Counted from the stretch's first letter, positions 14,876 through 22,800 are shown. The stretch: 25,022 nucleotides of DNA from JBBDWZ01 sp050732575 (GCA_050732575.1 JBOHRF010000050.1:1-25022), one strand, 5' to 3'. Numbers and translations: made by a program. Notes: generated by a model not told the origin, from the sequence alone.

Positions 14876-15651
14876 GGCGCCGCGCCCTCGGGGAACAGGT
14901 GAGCCAGCCGTTGGGCCCATTCGTTCTCGATGGCACGAACGCGCCGCTCGTGACCGCCCCAGGCCGACAACCACAACACCACTTCATGAGGACCACCGGG
15001 CGCGCCCGGCTCGATGGACAGTCGCAGAAGTGCATCGGCAGGATCAGACAGTACGGTCGCGTATTGACCCGTCGGCCGGTGATCGAACACCTGGCCGGCG
15101 GAAAGCCAGCGAGCCGCTTCCTGGTCAGCGGCCAGGCGGGCCCACGCTTCCTGCGCGGAAAGCGGTACGCGCCACCGCAAATACGCCACGTGGCGGCTCT
15201 CGCCTGAATGGCGCTCCAGATATTGCTTGAGCGAGCGCAGCTCGAAGGCCCAGCCGCGCCGGGTCCCCTCCACCCACCCATCCCACGAGGCATCCAGCGG
15301 AAATCCCGACGTGACCGCGCGAACTATAGTTCTTCCACCCTTGGCCTCGATCCAGTAATCGGTCACCTGTCCGGTCGACTCGCCTTCGTTAAAGGACCAG
15401 GCAGTCCTCAGATGGTAAGGCGGATCCCAGACCTCGATCCGCATCGATGCGGCAAACTCATTCCGCCACGACATCCAGATGCTGCCGCCCTCACCCGGCT
15501 CGACGCGTGCATCGAGCGGGAACCAGCGCTCCAGCTCGCGCGCGTCTGTCAACGCCTGCCATACTCTATCCGGAGTTGCATCAATCGCGATCTGCCCCTC
15601 GGCCGATCGCGTTTCCGGCACCGCGCCGCGTGCCTCAGTCGACTTTTGCAT
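14872..15651 (-). CDS. SRPBCC (AHSA1-like) protein with two domain copies
   Basis: 259 residues, about twice the usual AHSA1 length. The start at 15651 has GGAGG 6 bases upstream. The first domain (about 18-150) is clear: GQIAIDATPDRVWQALTDARELERWFP, SIWMSWRNEF, and a C-terminal GWVEGTRRGWAFELRSLKQYLER helix. A second, more diverged copy runs from about 158 to 255: LRWRVPLSAQEAWARLAADQEAARWLSAG through an ENEWAQRLAHLF final helix. ArsR-type regulators next to AHSA1 proteins are a common bacterial pair. Here the regulator gene overlaps its start by 17 bases. The ligand is unknown. Confidence 0.85.
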   Translation of the reverse strand: MQKSTEARGAVPETRSAEGQIAIDATPDRVWQALTDARELERWFPLDARVEPGEGGSIWMSWRNEFAASMRIEVWDPPYHLRTAWSFNEGESTGQVTDYWIEAKGGRTIVRAVTSGFPLDASWDGWVEGTRRGWAFELRSLKQYLERHSGESRHVAYLRWRVPLSAQEAWARLAADQEAARWLSAGQVFDHRPTGQYATVLSDPADALLRLSIEPGAPGGPHEVVLWLSAWGGHERRVRAIENEWAQRLAHLFPEGAAP

Positions 15652-16267
15652 TGCTCGCCTCCCTGGAATTGTCCGGTGGCGCCGGTCCCGGATACGCACT
15701 CGCGATCACGCGATACCATCGCCCATCTCCCGACTCGTCGTGATGCCGCGCCACTACATCCGCCACGGCACGCGTCAGGTCTTCAACCAACGACTGGTAA
15801 TCAGCCGGTGTCTTGAGGCGCACCGATGTGTTGATCGACGCGCTGGCCAGCCGCGTACGATCGCGTCTGGCGCGGCTCGACAGCGCTGCCACTTCCCGGA
15901 CCGTACGCGCCGCCAGCGCGACCAGGTACGTGGCCGAGAAGCGATCGCCCGCATCTTCGGGATCAATGTCGCCGAGCCCTCCCGCCGCGGACGGGTCCAG
16001 TACGAACCGGCGCGCCACCGGCCGCAGCACGCGCTCGCGGTGATTGCTCTTGTTGTGCTGCAGCACCTCTTCCACCAGCCCGGCGTTTTCCAGCACGCGC
16101 AGATGGTAATTCAGCCGCTGCCGCTCTTCCCCCAGCCGGCGGGCCAGGCCCGAAGCGGAATCAGGTCCCGCAGCCAGCGCCTCCACAAGCCGTTGTCGCT
16201 CGGGGTCCAGCAGCGCCAGCGCCCGTTCCGGCTCGCGCACGATCTCGACGGGAAGTGCCGCGCTCAT
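15635..16267 (-). CDS. ArsR-like winged-helix regulator
   Basis: 210 residues from the ATG at 16267. The winged helix (about 12-80) reads ERALALLDPERQRLVEALAAGPDSASGLARRLGEERQRLNYHLRVLENAGLVEEVLQ in consecutive parts, close to the HTH_20/ArsR type. The C-terminal part is longer than in metal-sensing ArsR proteins and has no CxC metal site, so a metal is unlikely. There is no Shine-Dalgarno site. A consensus TTGACA with a 17-base spacer places the transcript start at the ATG itself, suggesting a leaderless mRNA. It likely controls the SRPBCC and NTF2-like genes with which it overlaps. Confidence 0.85.
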   Translation of the reverse strand: MSAALPVEIVREPERALALLDPERQRLVEALAAGPDSASGLARRLGEERQRLNYHLRVLENAGLVEEVLQHNKSNHRERVLRPVARRFVLDPSAAGGLGDIDPEDAGDRFSATYLVALAARTVREVAALSSRARRDRTRLASASINTSVRLKTPADYQSLVEDLTRAVADVVARHHDESGDGRWYRVIASAYPGPAPPDNSREASNAKVD

Positions 16268-16273
16268 GGCGGC

Positions 16274-16302
16274 AACGTAGTCGTGAAAAATTTTTTTGTC
16301 AA
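16274..16302 (-). promoter_or_regulatory. Promoter of the ArsR operon, probably leaderless
   Basis: On the minus strand TTGACA lies at 16302 to 16297, followed by a 17-base spacer that includes A7T5, and TACGTT at 16279 to 16274 as a weak -10. The expected start, about 7 bases downstream, is 16267, the first base of the ATG. The absence of a ribosome site fits. The A/T run may curve the DNA. Confidence 0.5.
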
Positions 16303-16327
16303 CAAGCTCACACCCCTGGAAAAGGAG

Positions 16328-16365
16328 TTGACATGTGTGCAACATTGTTGCATGCTTCAAGCATG
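16328..16365 (+). promoter_or_regulatory. Promoter and two palindromic operators of the toxin-antitoxin pair
   Basis: TTGACA at 16328-16333 is a perfect -35. With a 17-base spacer the -10 would be CATGCT (16351-16356, weak) and transcription would start at 16363, on the antitoxin ATG. Two perfect 15-base palindromes fill this space: TGCAACA-T-TGTTGCA at 16338-16352 and CATGCTT-C-AAGCATG at 16351-16365. Ribbon-helix-helix antitoxins repress their own promoters at such sites. The competing reading is an AAGGAG box at 16322-16327 serving an ATG at 16333. Confidence 0.5.
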
Positions 16366-16590
16366 TCCATGATGCAGATCAGGAACGTGCCGGAAAAGGT
16401 GCACCGGGAACTGAAGGCCCGGGCGGCGAGGGCGGGTATGACACTGTCGGACTACTTGATGGACGTGATCCGGAGGGCTGCGGAGCGGCCGGAGCCCGAG
16501 TTGCTGTTGCGGCGGGTGCGGGAACGGGCGCCTGTGTATCCGTCCGAGTCGCCGGCCGATGCGCTGCGCGCGGAGCGGGACGCCCGGTGA
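16363..16590 (+). CDS. FitA/VapB-like ribbon-helix-helix antitoxin
   Basis: 75 residues from the ATG at 16363. The N-terminus MQIRNVPEKVHRELKARAARAG, then MTLSDYLMDVIRRAAERPE, is the Arc-like DNA-binding domain of FitA-type antitoxins. The C-terminal part (RVRERAPVYPSESPADALRAERDAR) should wrap the toxin and block its active site. An in-frame ATG at 16333 preceded by AAGGAG gives ten more residues, and SD placement favours it. I preferred 16363 because the palindromes and the -35 box then lie upstream of the gene, and the family normally starts within a few residues of IRNVP. The stop overlaps the toxin GTG (GTGA). Confidence 0.85.
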   Translation: MSMMQIRNVPEKVHRELKARAARAGMTLSDYLMDVIRRAAERPEPELLLRRVRERAPVYPSESPADALRAERDAR

Positions 16591-16988
16591 TCGTGGTGGA
16601 CGCTTCGGCTGTCCTCGAGGTCTTGCTGCAAACCAACGTCGCAGCGCAGGTGGAGGCACGACTGTTCGGTGGTGACACCTTGCACGCTCCGCACGTGCTG
16701 GACCTCGAGGTGGCGCAGGTGTTGCGCCGCTACGAGCGGGCGGGCGAGTTGAGTGCGCGGCGCGGTCGAGAGGCGCTGGACGATCTGGAAGCGTTCGCCA
16801 TCGAGCGTTATCCGCACCATCTCTTTCTGCCGCGTATCTGGTCGCTGCGCGTCAATGCCACCGCCTACGATGCGTGTTACCTGGCCCTCGCCGAGGCCCT
16901 GGGCGCGCCGCTGCTCACCACCGACAGTCGGCTGGCTGGCGTTCCCGGCCATGACGCGCACGTGGAGCTCGCTGCGCCGGTTCGCTGA
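16587..16988 (+). CDS. VapC/FitB-like PIN-domain ribonuclease toxin
   Basis: 133 residues, usual for VapC. Start GTG at 16587, overlapping the antitoxin stop; the longer frame upstream is a shadow of the antitoxin gene. The four acidic residues of the PIN active site are in place: D5 (VVDASAVLEVLL), E41 (VLDLEVAQVL), D95 (ATAYDACYLALAEALGAPLL) and D113 (TTDSRL). It should be an Mg-dependent endoribonuclease that cuts tRNA or rRNA when the antitoxin is degraded; the specific target cannot be seen. The gene appears intact. Gene debris follows directly after it. Confidence 0.92.
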   Translation: MIVVDASAVLEVLLQTNVAAQVEARLFGGDTLHAPHVLDLEVAQVLRRYERAGELSARRGREALDDLEAFAIERYPHHLFLPRIWSLRVNATAYDACYLALAEALGAPLLTTDSRLAGVPGHDAHVELAAPVR

Positions 16989-17023
16989 ATCTGTTGCGCT
17001 GTTGTTGGTGGACTTTCTTGGGC

Positions 17024-17110
17024 GGCGATGCCCCACGCGGGCGGAATGCTCGGCGTGCTGTGCGTCTCCTGGTCGAACTTGACACCCAGCTTGCCCGTCA
17101 GGTCCGCAAC
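17024..17110 (-). pseudogene. Fragment of a paralogous S9 peptidase gene
   Basis: Read leftward it gives VADLTGKLGVKFDQETHS, then TPSIPPAWGIA, matching the segment at about 20,985-21,070 of the intact S9 gene. By eye about six in seven bases agree, with several silent differences, so it derives from a diverged paralogue and not from the local gene. It ends abruptly at an IS21 fragment. Confidence 0.85.
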
Positions 17111-17277
17111 TGCTCTGGATCGAGTACAAGGCCACGCATCCGGATGGCTACCAGTACGCACAGTTGGTGAAAAGCTACCGTACCTGGCAGGGTGCGCTCG
17201 AGCCGGTGCTGCGTCAGGAGCACAAAGCCGGTTGGTCGGCCGGGGAGGTTGTGAATGTATACAGGACAGGGTGGTGA
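17110..17277 (+). mobile_element. IS21-family transposase (IstA) remnant
   Basis: The rightward frame from 17110 reads LLWIEYKATHPDGYQYAQLV, then KSYRTWQGALEPVLRQEHKAG, to about 17232. This follows the conserved IstA segment LWxEYxxxHPDGYxYxxF...W...RQxHxAG that precedes the DDE core. The frame then continues as unrelated sequence to a TGA at 17277. No IstB, terminal repeats or DDE residues are present. The fragment abuts the S9 gene fragment, so a past insertion and deletion is likely. Confidence 0.75.
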
Positions 17278-17307
17278 GGCGATGTGTTGATGAGCGCGAG
17301 CCGACTT

Positions 17308-18522
17308 TCAGCGGTTGCGCTCAAGTCGATAACGGCGGACATGCTCTACGCGCAGGTCGTCAAGCCATCGACCCAGCACCTGGTCGGGACCGATATCCTG
17401 CACTTCGAATCCGGGTGGTAAGTCGACAACCCCGCGCGCCACGCCGCTGGAGTCAAAGACCATCCATCGCGGTGTTGCGTCCTTCGTTGTGCGGAACAGC
17501 TCAGCCCAGATCCAGCCGAGCCGGTCCACGCGGACAGACTGAAACGTGGGCCAGTGGTTCGGAATATCCATCTGCTCGTAAGCGCGTCGCACTCCCGATT
17601 GGTACGGCGCCCAGCGGGGCACCTGAAAGTCAATCGCGCCGTCCACGTCCTCCGGTGTCACGGGTCGAGGGGCTCCTGCCACGCGGAAAATTCGAATGAG
17701 TCTCCCGGTGTTATCAAACGCGCGGATATCCGGTGTGTCTCCGCCAATTACGAAAAAACCCTGGACACCCACCGTGGCGGAAGGACTTGTGGTAAACAGC
17801 ACCGGAATTTCAATGGGGGTTCCTGCCACGTCCGGCACGAAATACGAATGCATGTTGAACCGAGCGACGGTGTCCGCGCGACCCGACTCCATGCTGATCC
17901 AGCGGACGACCATTGGCCGCGTTTGCTGTCCCTCGACCAACGGAACGGCGTCGAGAAGAGCAGTGATGACTATCCCCGACTCCGACACCCCGCCCACAGT
18001 GCCTACCATGACGCCCGGCCGGTCGGGCATGAAGCTGCGGTGCATCTGCCCGTCGGTCGAAAAGAGCGTGTAGCGTGTGTGTCCAGTGTCACGGATGAGC
18101 AGGGAGTCGTTCGAAGTGTATGGGACGAGGTATGCGCGGCGAAACTCACCGGGGCCATTCCCCTTTTTGTTCAAGCGATTCAGAAAACGTCCGTCACGGC
18201 CAAAAAAGAGCAGCTCGGCACTAACACCGTTCACGACCACGATGCGGCCGTCGGGGAGCGCCGTGATCCCGCCAGCAAACCGTCCTCCGATTTCGTGGAA
18301 CTGATCCGACTCCGGACCTGCCGCACTACCTAGCTGCAGTTCGGGCGCATGGCCAATGCTCCAACCGATCGGTGCTCTGGCCAACGTACCCGGGGTTTCG
18401 ATGATGACAATGCCCGCGCTGTCGCGCCGCTGAACTTCGCCGCGTTCCGTTTGTTGCCCTTCACTACACGCGGCAACCAAGCCCAACAGCAGGCCGAGTT
18501 GTACGGTCCGGATCAGCGACAT
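17308..18522 (-). CDS. Six-bladed beta-propeller lipoprotein
   Basis: 404 residues. Lipoprotein signal with lipobox V16-A17-A18-C19. After the linker comes QRRDSAGIVIIETPG, the N-terminal signature of a large Gemmatimonadota lipoprotein group. The repeated propeller blades follow: GGITALPDGRIVVVNGVSAELLFFGRDGRFLNRLNKKGNGPGEFRR, then blades centred on RYTLFSTDG, RAFDNTGRLIRIFR and VRVDRLGWIWAEL (in consecutive parts). Homologous propellers are NHL/6-phosphogluconolactonase-like; a binding or scaffolding role at the envelope is likely, but nothing specific can be said. The upstream region 18523-18672 has TATAAC at about 18535 to 18530, a possible -10; nothing else stands out there. Confidence 0.85.
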   Translation of the reverse strand: MSLIRTVQLGLLLGLVAACSEGQQTERGEVQRRDSAGIVIIETPGTLARAPIGWSIGHAPELQLGSAAGPESDQFHEIGGRFAGGITALPDGRIVVVNGVSAELLFFGRDGRFLNRLNKKGNGPGEFRRAYLVPYTSNDSLLIRDTGHTRYTLFSTDGQMHRSFMPDRPGVMVGTVGGVSESGIVITALLDAVPLVEGQQTRPMVVRWISMESGRADTVARFNMHSYFVPDVAGTPIEIPVLFTTSPSATVGVQGFFVIGGDTPDIRAFDNTGRLIRIFRVAGAPRPVTPEDVDGAIDFQVPRWAPYQSGVRRAYEQMDIPNHWPTFQSVRVDRLGWIWAELFRTTKDATPRWMVFDSSGVARGVVDLPPGFEVQDIGPDQVLGRWLDDLRVEHVRRYRLERNR

Positions 18523-18722
18523 CCTGGACGTTATAGCGCAACCTCCGTGACTACCGCGACAAGAACGTTGGCCACAATTCAGTTTGCGGCATTGGAAGGG
18601 GCTCGCGACGCCGATTTGGGACGCGATACGTCTAATTTCTCAGCGAGCTTACGAAACCCGGCAACTGACCTTTCACTTGATCGCGTCCCGTTCACATAGA
18701 CGGTCGGAGTCCCGGTGACGCC

Positions 18723-19140
18723 TCAATGCCCGGGGAGCAATCCCTGGGTTTGGAGATGCTGCCTTACGCCCTCGACGAAGGCGTGCGCCTGTGTCACGAG
18801 TTCGCCGACCTCGGATTCCGTGCGCGCGAACTCGCTTGCCTAGTCGGCATCCTGGCCGTTGTGCGAATGCGTCAGGCAACCAGCGGGAGAACTCGCGCGG
18901 GAACGTACCCGCTTTCACAACGTGTTGATCGAAGCGTGAGATGGCGCCGCTGTGCCGGGACGTCTCATCCTTGCGCGTGGCCAGCAAGGCCAGGACCGCA
19001 TAGAACATCGCGTAGTAGGCGCGATTGGCTGCCGATCGCTGCAAACCATTGGTCCGATTCAACTCGCTGGATTGCAGTGCCTCGTCGGCCTGATCCATTC
19101 GGTACGATACCAGGGCGCGGATCTTCTCGGACTCCGTCAC
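18723..19140 (-). pseudogene. HEPN toxin (HepT-like) with a frameshift and a premature stop
   Basis: The first 85 or so codons read as a HEPN protein of the MNT-linked type: ALVSYRMDQADEALQSSEL, RSAANRAYYAMFYAVLALLA, HSGAISRFDQHVVKAGTFP and REFSRWLPDAFAQR. Then an extra C (near 18854) shifts the frame. The sense continues as QDAD, a TAG at 18842-18840 where Tyr is expected, and ASEFARTESEVGELVTQAHAFVEGVRQHLQ to a TGA at 18723. Two lesions are therefore needed to explain the loss. The uncorrected frame runs to 18673 with a non-HEPN tail. The active toxin would be a ribonuclease or tRNase inhibited by its MNT partner. Confidence 0.75.
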
Positions 19141-19454
19141 GCGGCCACGCCTTCGGCGCGAATGTTTGCGACCAGCGTACTCGCGGACATCGGTCCGGCT
19201 TCGAAATCATCCTGTTCGAGCAGCACCGTGGCAATGACGCGAGCGTGCTCGAAGCCGGTTTCCCATGCTGCGTTCTGGACTGCACGGCGCAGCTCCGTCG
19301 TCCTGCGCGGAACGATCACGCAGACGTCCAGGTCGGAATCCGGATGCGCGTCACCACGCGCACGCGAGCCAAACGCCAACAGCTGGGCGCGCGGCTCGAG
19401 CTGGCGCACGCGCGCAGCGAACTCGTGCAGGATTGCCAGGTCGGTGGGGGACAT
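19137..19454 (-). CDS. MNT-type minimal nucleotidyltransferase antitoxin
   Basis: 105 residues from the ATG at 19454; earlier in-frame starts reach 19493 but lack a better ribosome site. The nucleotidyltransferase motif is complete: GSRARGDAHPDSDLD gives GS-x10-DxD, followed by VCVIVPRR with the third acidic position expected further on. In known MNT-HEPN pairs the antitoxin adds AMP to a tyrosine of the HEPN toxin. Here its ATGA overlap with the HEPN start shows that they were one unit, but the toxin is broken, so the antitoxin may be solitary now or act on another HEPN protein. Confidence 0.85.
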   Translation of the reverse strand: MSPTDLAILHEFAARVRQLEPRAQLLAFGSRARGDAHPDSDLDVCVIVPRRTTELRRAVQNAAWETGFEHARVIATVLLEQDDFEAGPMSASTLVANIRAEGVAA

Positions 19455-19578
19455 TTTCACTGGTCTCGAGCGCAAGAGCGCTGGTCTGGTCAAGTCGCTG
19501 AAGCAGGATCCAGGCGCAATCTAGCAATCCCGGGCGACTCGGCCAGCATCGGACCGCCAGGATCGAGCATCGTTACCA

Positions 19579-19648
19579 CGTTCACGTTCTCGCTCTCGTT
19601 TTCGTTCACGGCTGTGAACAGCAACGGACGAGAGCGAGAGCGTGAACG
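19579..19648. repeat. CGNTCT-hexamer hairpin after the S9 peptidase gene
   Basis: Arms 19579-19598 and 19629-19648 are complementary over 20 bases with one mismatch. Inside lies a second perfect stem, GTTCAC-GGCT-GTGAAC at 19604-19619. The element begins 7 bases past the S9 stop (leftward), so it probably works as a terminator or mRNA-end structure. Confidence 0.8.
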
Positions 19649-19655
19649 TAACGGA

Positions 19656-22583
19656 TCAGCGCGCTCCTGACGTGGTGGTGGTAGTCGTGACCTTCCTGGG
19701 CGGCGTGAACTGATCCTTCCCCTTCTCCAGCATCGGAATCCCGACCTTCATCCACTCGGGCATGGGCGCGCCCGTCAGGTGATGATCGAAGAACTCCTGC
19801 ATCTTGATGTCCATGTCGCGCTGGTTGGCGCGCTTGCGTGGATTGTGCGCGTCACCGTTGTAGTTCAGCATGTAGGCTTCCCGCTTCAGCCGGCGCAGCG
19901 CGATGTACATCTCGATGCCCTGCTGCCAGGGCACCGCGCCGTCCTGGTCGTTGTGCATGATCAGGAGCGGCGTCTTCACGCGATCGGCAAAAAACAATGG
20001 TGAATTCTCGATGAAGCGCTCCGGGTACTCCCAGGGCGAGCCGCCGATGCGGCTCTGGCCGTGCTCGTACTGGCCCGTGCGCGAGTTGCCCGACTCCCAG
20101 CGGATCCCACCGTAGGCACTGGTCATGTTGGCCACGGGCGCACCCGCCATCGCAGCCTTGAACAGGTTGCTCTGCGTCACGATGTAGGTGGTCTGGTAGC
20201 CACCCCAGGACTGACCCTGGATGCCGATGCCGTCTTCCTTCACGAAGCCCTTGTTGATCAGCATCTGCACGCCCGGCACGATGGTCTTGAGCGCCGACGG
20301 GCCCGGGTAGCCATCCACGTACACGATGTCCGGCTCGAAGACCAGGTAACCCTTGGACGCGTAGACCGGCACGTTGATCACGTTGCGGCCGCCCGGTGTG
20401 TTGTAGCCGTGCAGCCCGTTCGTGTGTGTCTCGTAGAAGTACACGACCATGGGGTACTTCTTCGAGGGATCGAAGTCTTCCGGCTTGTAGAGCAGCCCGC
20501 GCGTCTTCACGCCGTCCAGGTTCTGCCACTCGACGATCTCGACGTTGCTCCAGCGGAAGTCCTTCTGCTGCGGATTCGTGTTCGAGATCTTGCTGAGTGA
20601 TGCCAGGCTCGAGCCCGTCCACAACTCCGACTCCGCGACCGTGGACTGCGTCAGCAGATACTGCTCGGCATCACGCGCCTTCTGCGGCTGCGCCATGTTG
20701 CGATCCTGCACCACGATCTTCTCGGGCTGGCCATTGCCCGTCACGCGATCGCTATAAAAACCGCTCGACTTGGTCCAGTCTTCCAGAGCCCGCAATAAAA
20801 GCGGCTTTGATGGGTCAATAAAGCGATCTTCCTCATCCAGATCGACCACGCGGAACTGCGTCTTCGTGCGGCGGCCGGCCGAGTCCGTCACCACGCGCGC
20901 CGGCTTCACGCCCGCGGGATCCAGCTCCCAGACATCGTAGCGATCGTTGATCAGCACACTGGCATCATTGGGCGTCCAGCCCGCTATGCCCCACGCCGGC
21001 GGCACACTGGGCGTGCTGTGCGTTTCCTGATCGAACTTCACGCCCAGCTTGCCCGTGAGATCCACAACCTTACCCGTGGCGATGTTGTACGCTTCCCACT
21101 TCTCATCCTCGAACCAGGTCACGTATTTGCCACCGGGCGATAGTGTGCCATTCCCGCGGGCGCGCTGCTTGAGCAGCTTGCGCGTGCCCGTGGTCGCATC
21201 CAGCAGATAAATGTCCGTACCGCCCTCGCCCCACATGGCATCGATCATGTACGGCGCGCCCGTGTTCTGCACGCCGAACTTGCCGTTGTCAGAGAGCGTC
21301 GGGTTGGTGGGGAAAGCATCGTCCGTGAGCTGCACGGTCTTGTTCAGTGCGATGTGGTGAAGCCCGCTGAGCGTGCGGTTGCGATCGCGCCCGAGCGAGA
21401 GCTGCTGCTGCGACTGCAGCCGCGGATCCTGCCAGTGCCACAGGTCGAAGATCGCCTTCGAGGCGAGGGAGTCGTAGGGAATCGAGTCGGGAATGACCGG
21501 CGCGATCGCGAACTGGATGGCGCCGCCATCACGCGTGAACGTCACACCGCCGCGATCCGCCACATTCACACCACCACCGAGCGCCGCTGATGTCACGACC
21601 GCTTTGGCCGCAGGCGCCTTGAGCGACGCGTGATACACTTTGAAGGATGGCCGCGTCGCTGTCGCATACTCATCACGATCGGACACAAACGCGACCTGCT
21701 GCCCCGCGCGATCGAACGTGAGCAGCCGGTAGTTGCCCACACCCGCGAGCACAGGCGTCACTGCACCGGAAGCAAGGTTGCGTACGAACAGCCCATCACT
21801 GGCCGGCGTCGCGCGCGAGGACACGACATAGGCGAGGGCCGAGCCATCGGCGTTGAACTCGACGGTCTGCACATCCTCGACCCGCGTCTCCGTGCCGGTC
21901 GCCAGCTCGCGCAGCACCATGGCCGAGCCAAACGCCTTGCGATTCTTCGGACGATTGGTCGAATCACTCTGCGCACCGCCCTGCCCTGCTGGCGCATCAG
22001 CCTGCAGCAGGTACGCGACGTAGCGCCCCGACCGCTCGGCCAGTTCGAACGAGCGCACACGCGGCACCAGCGTGACCTTGCCATCCGCGAGGCTCATGAT
22101 AGCAAGCGAATTGCGCTCCTGCGGCCGCGCAGCACCCCCACCGCGTCCCGCACGCCCGCGCGGCGCACTCGCCTGCGCAGCCTCCACCTCCGCCTTCGAG
22201 GGCTGGACGATGAACAGCAGGTACTTGCTATCCGCCGTAAACCGCGCGCCCGGACCCGCCGGCCCCTCCTCATCCTCCTCGCCCGGCCCCGCGCCGCGCC
22301 CCACAATCGGCGGCATGCCCGGCGCCGGCGGCCGGCCCGTGTACCCGCGCGTGTGCCGGTACTCCGTGCCGGTCTTCGTATTCCGGACGACGAGCTCGCC
22401 CTCGCCCACCAGCGGCTGGACCGTGTAGCTCGCCCACTGACCATCATTGGACAGGTTCAAGCCCTGGGCGGACTTCCAGGCGTCGTAATCGGCCTGGGTG
22501 AGGGACTTCTTGCCCGACTGGGCGGTCGCTGGGGCAGCTATGGCTATGAACGCCAACGCGATGAGGGCGCGGGGGAAGCGCAT
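19656..22583 (-). CDS. Secreted S9-family (prolyl oligopeptidase-type) serine peptidase
   Basis: 975 residues from the ATG at 22583, which has GAGG 5 bases upstream; the longer frame to 22634 is less likely. Residues 1-21 form a signal peptide (ALIALAFIAIAAPATAQ). An N-terminal beta-propeller (about 40-690) precedes the alpha/beta hydrolase domain. The catalytic triad can be placed: S792 in GIQGQSWGGYQT, D881 in MHNDQDGAVPWQQG and H913 in NGDAHNPRKRANQRD. Such enzymes degrade peptides in the periplasm or outside the cell. Three parts of the propeller are low-complexity or Ala/Gly/Pro-rich. Two further fragments of related sequence occur in the window (9937-9998, identical; 17024-17110, diverged), indicating several S9 copies in this genome. 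Confidence 0.95.
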   Translation of the reverse strand: MRFPRALIALAFIAIAAPATAQSGKKSLTQADYDAWKSAQGLNLSNDGQWASYTVQPLVGEGELVVRNTKTGTEYRHTRGYTGRPPAPGMPPIVGRGAGPGEEDEEGPAGPGARFTADSKYLLFIVQPSKAEVEAAQASAPRGRAGRGGGAARPQERNSLAIMSLADGKVTLVPRVRSFELAERSGRYVAYLLQADAPAGQGGAQSDSTNRPKNRKAFGSAMVLRELATGTETRVEDVQTVEFNADGSALAYVVSSRATPASDGLFVRNLASGAVTPVLAGVGNYRLLTFDRAGQQVAFVSDRDEYATATRPSFKVYHASLKAPAAKAVVTSAALGGGVNVADRGGVTFTRDGGAIQFAIAPVIPDSIPYDSLASKAIFDLWHWQDPRLQSQQQLSLGRDRNRTLSGLHHIALNKTVQLTDDAFPTNPTLSDNGKFGVQNTGAPYMIDAMWGEGGTDIYLLDATTGTRKLLKQRARGNGTLSPGGKYVTWFEDEKWEAYNIATGKVVDLTGKLGVKFDQETHSTPSVPPAWGIAGWTPNDASVLINDRYDVWELDPAGVKPARVVTDSAGRRTKTQFRVVDLDEEDRFIDPSKPLLLRALEDWTKSSGFYSDRVTGNGQPEKIVVQDRNMAQPQKARDAEQYLLTQSTVAESELWTGSSLASLSKISNTNPQQKDFRWSNVEIVEWQNLDGVKTRGLLYKPEDFDPSKKYPMVVYFYETHTNGLHGYNTPGGRNVINVPVYASKGYLVFEPDIVYVDGYPGPSALKTIVPGVQMLINKGFVKEDGIGIQGQSWGGYQTTYIVTQSNLFKAAMAGAPVANMTSAYGGIRWESGNSRTGQYEHGQSRIGGSPWEYPERFIENSPLFFADRVKTPLLIMHNDQDGAVPWQQGIEMYIALRRLKREAYMLNYNGDAHNPRKRANQRDMDIKMQEFFDHHLTGAPMPEWMKVGIPMLEKGKDQFTPPRKVTTTTTTSGAR

Positions 22584-22761
22584 GGGTGCCTCGAGGTTAC
22601 TGGGTTGATGCGATTCCGGCGGCGGGCCGGTCACGCGATGAATGTCTGCAGGATGCTTGGCAAGGCTGGCGTGTTAGGGTTTGGTTGACCCTGAGCATGG
22701 ACTGCCGCCGCATAGAAGAATTCTCCATCTGCGGGGCGCGTAACAAATGATGAACAGCCCC

Positions 22762-22791
22762 CGGCGCCAAGCCCTCACACTCGGCGCCAAG
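22762..22791. repeat. Pair of 10-bp direct repeats, 20 bp apart
   Basis: CGGCGCCAAG occurs at 22762-22771 and again at 22782-22791, a spacing of exactly 20 bases (two helical turns). They lie between the S9 gene and the DUF6941-like gene, just after the stop of the latter. The gap 22584-22800 otherwise shows no gene and is where the base composition changes. Confidence 0.45.
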
Positions 22792-22800
22792 TAATTGACT

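Noticed and set aside
15635..16360. Longer start for the ArsR-like regulator (16360)
   Set aside because: The extra N-terminus would span both promoters and the operator palindromes and is not family-like.
17110..17277. Complete insertion sequence
   Set aside because: Only about 41 IstA codons; no IstB, DDE residues or terminal inverted repeats.
21630..22688. Rightward frame of 352 codons
   Set aside because: Antisense to the S9 peptidase propeller region.
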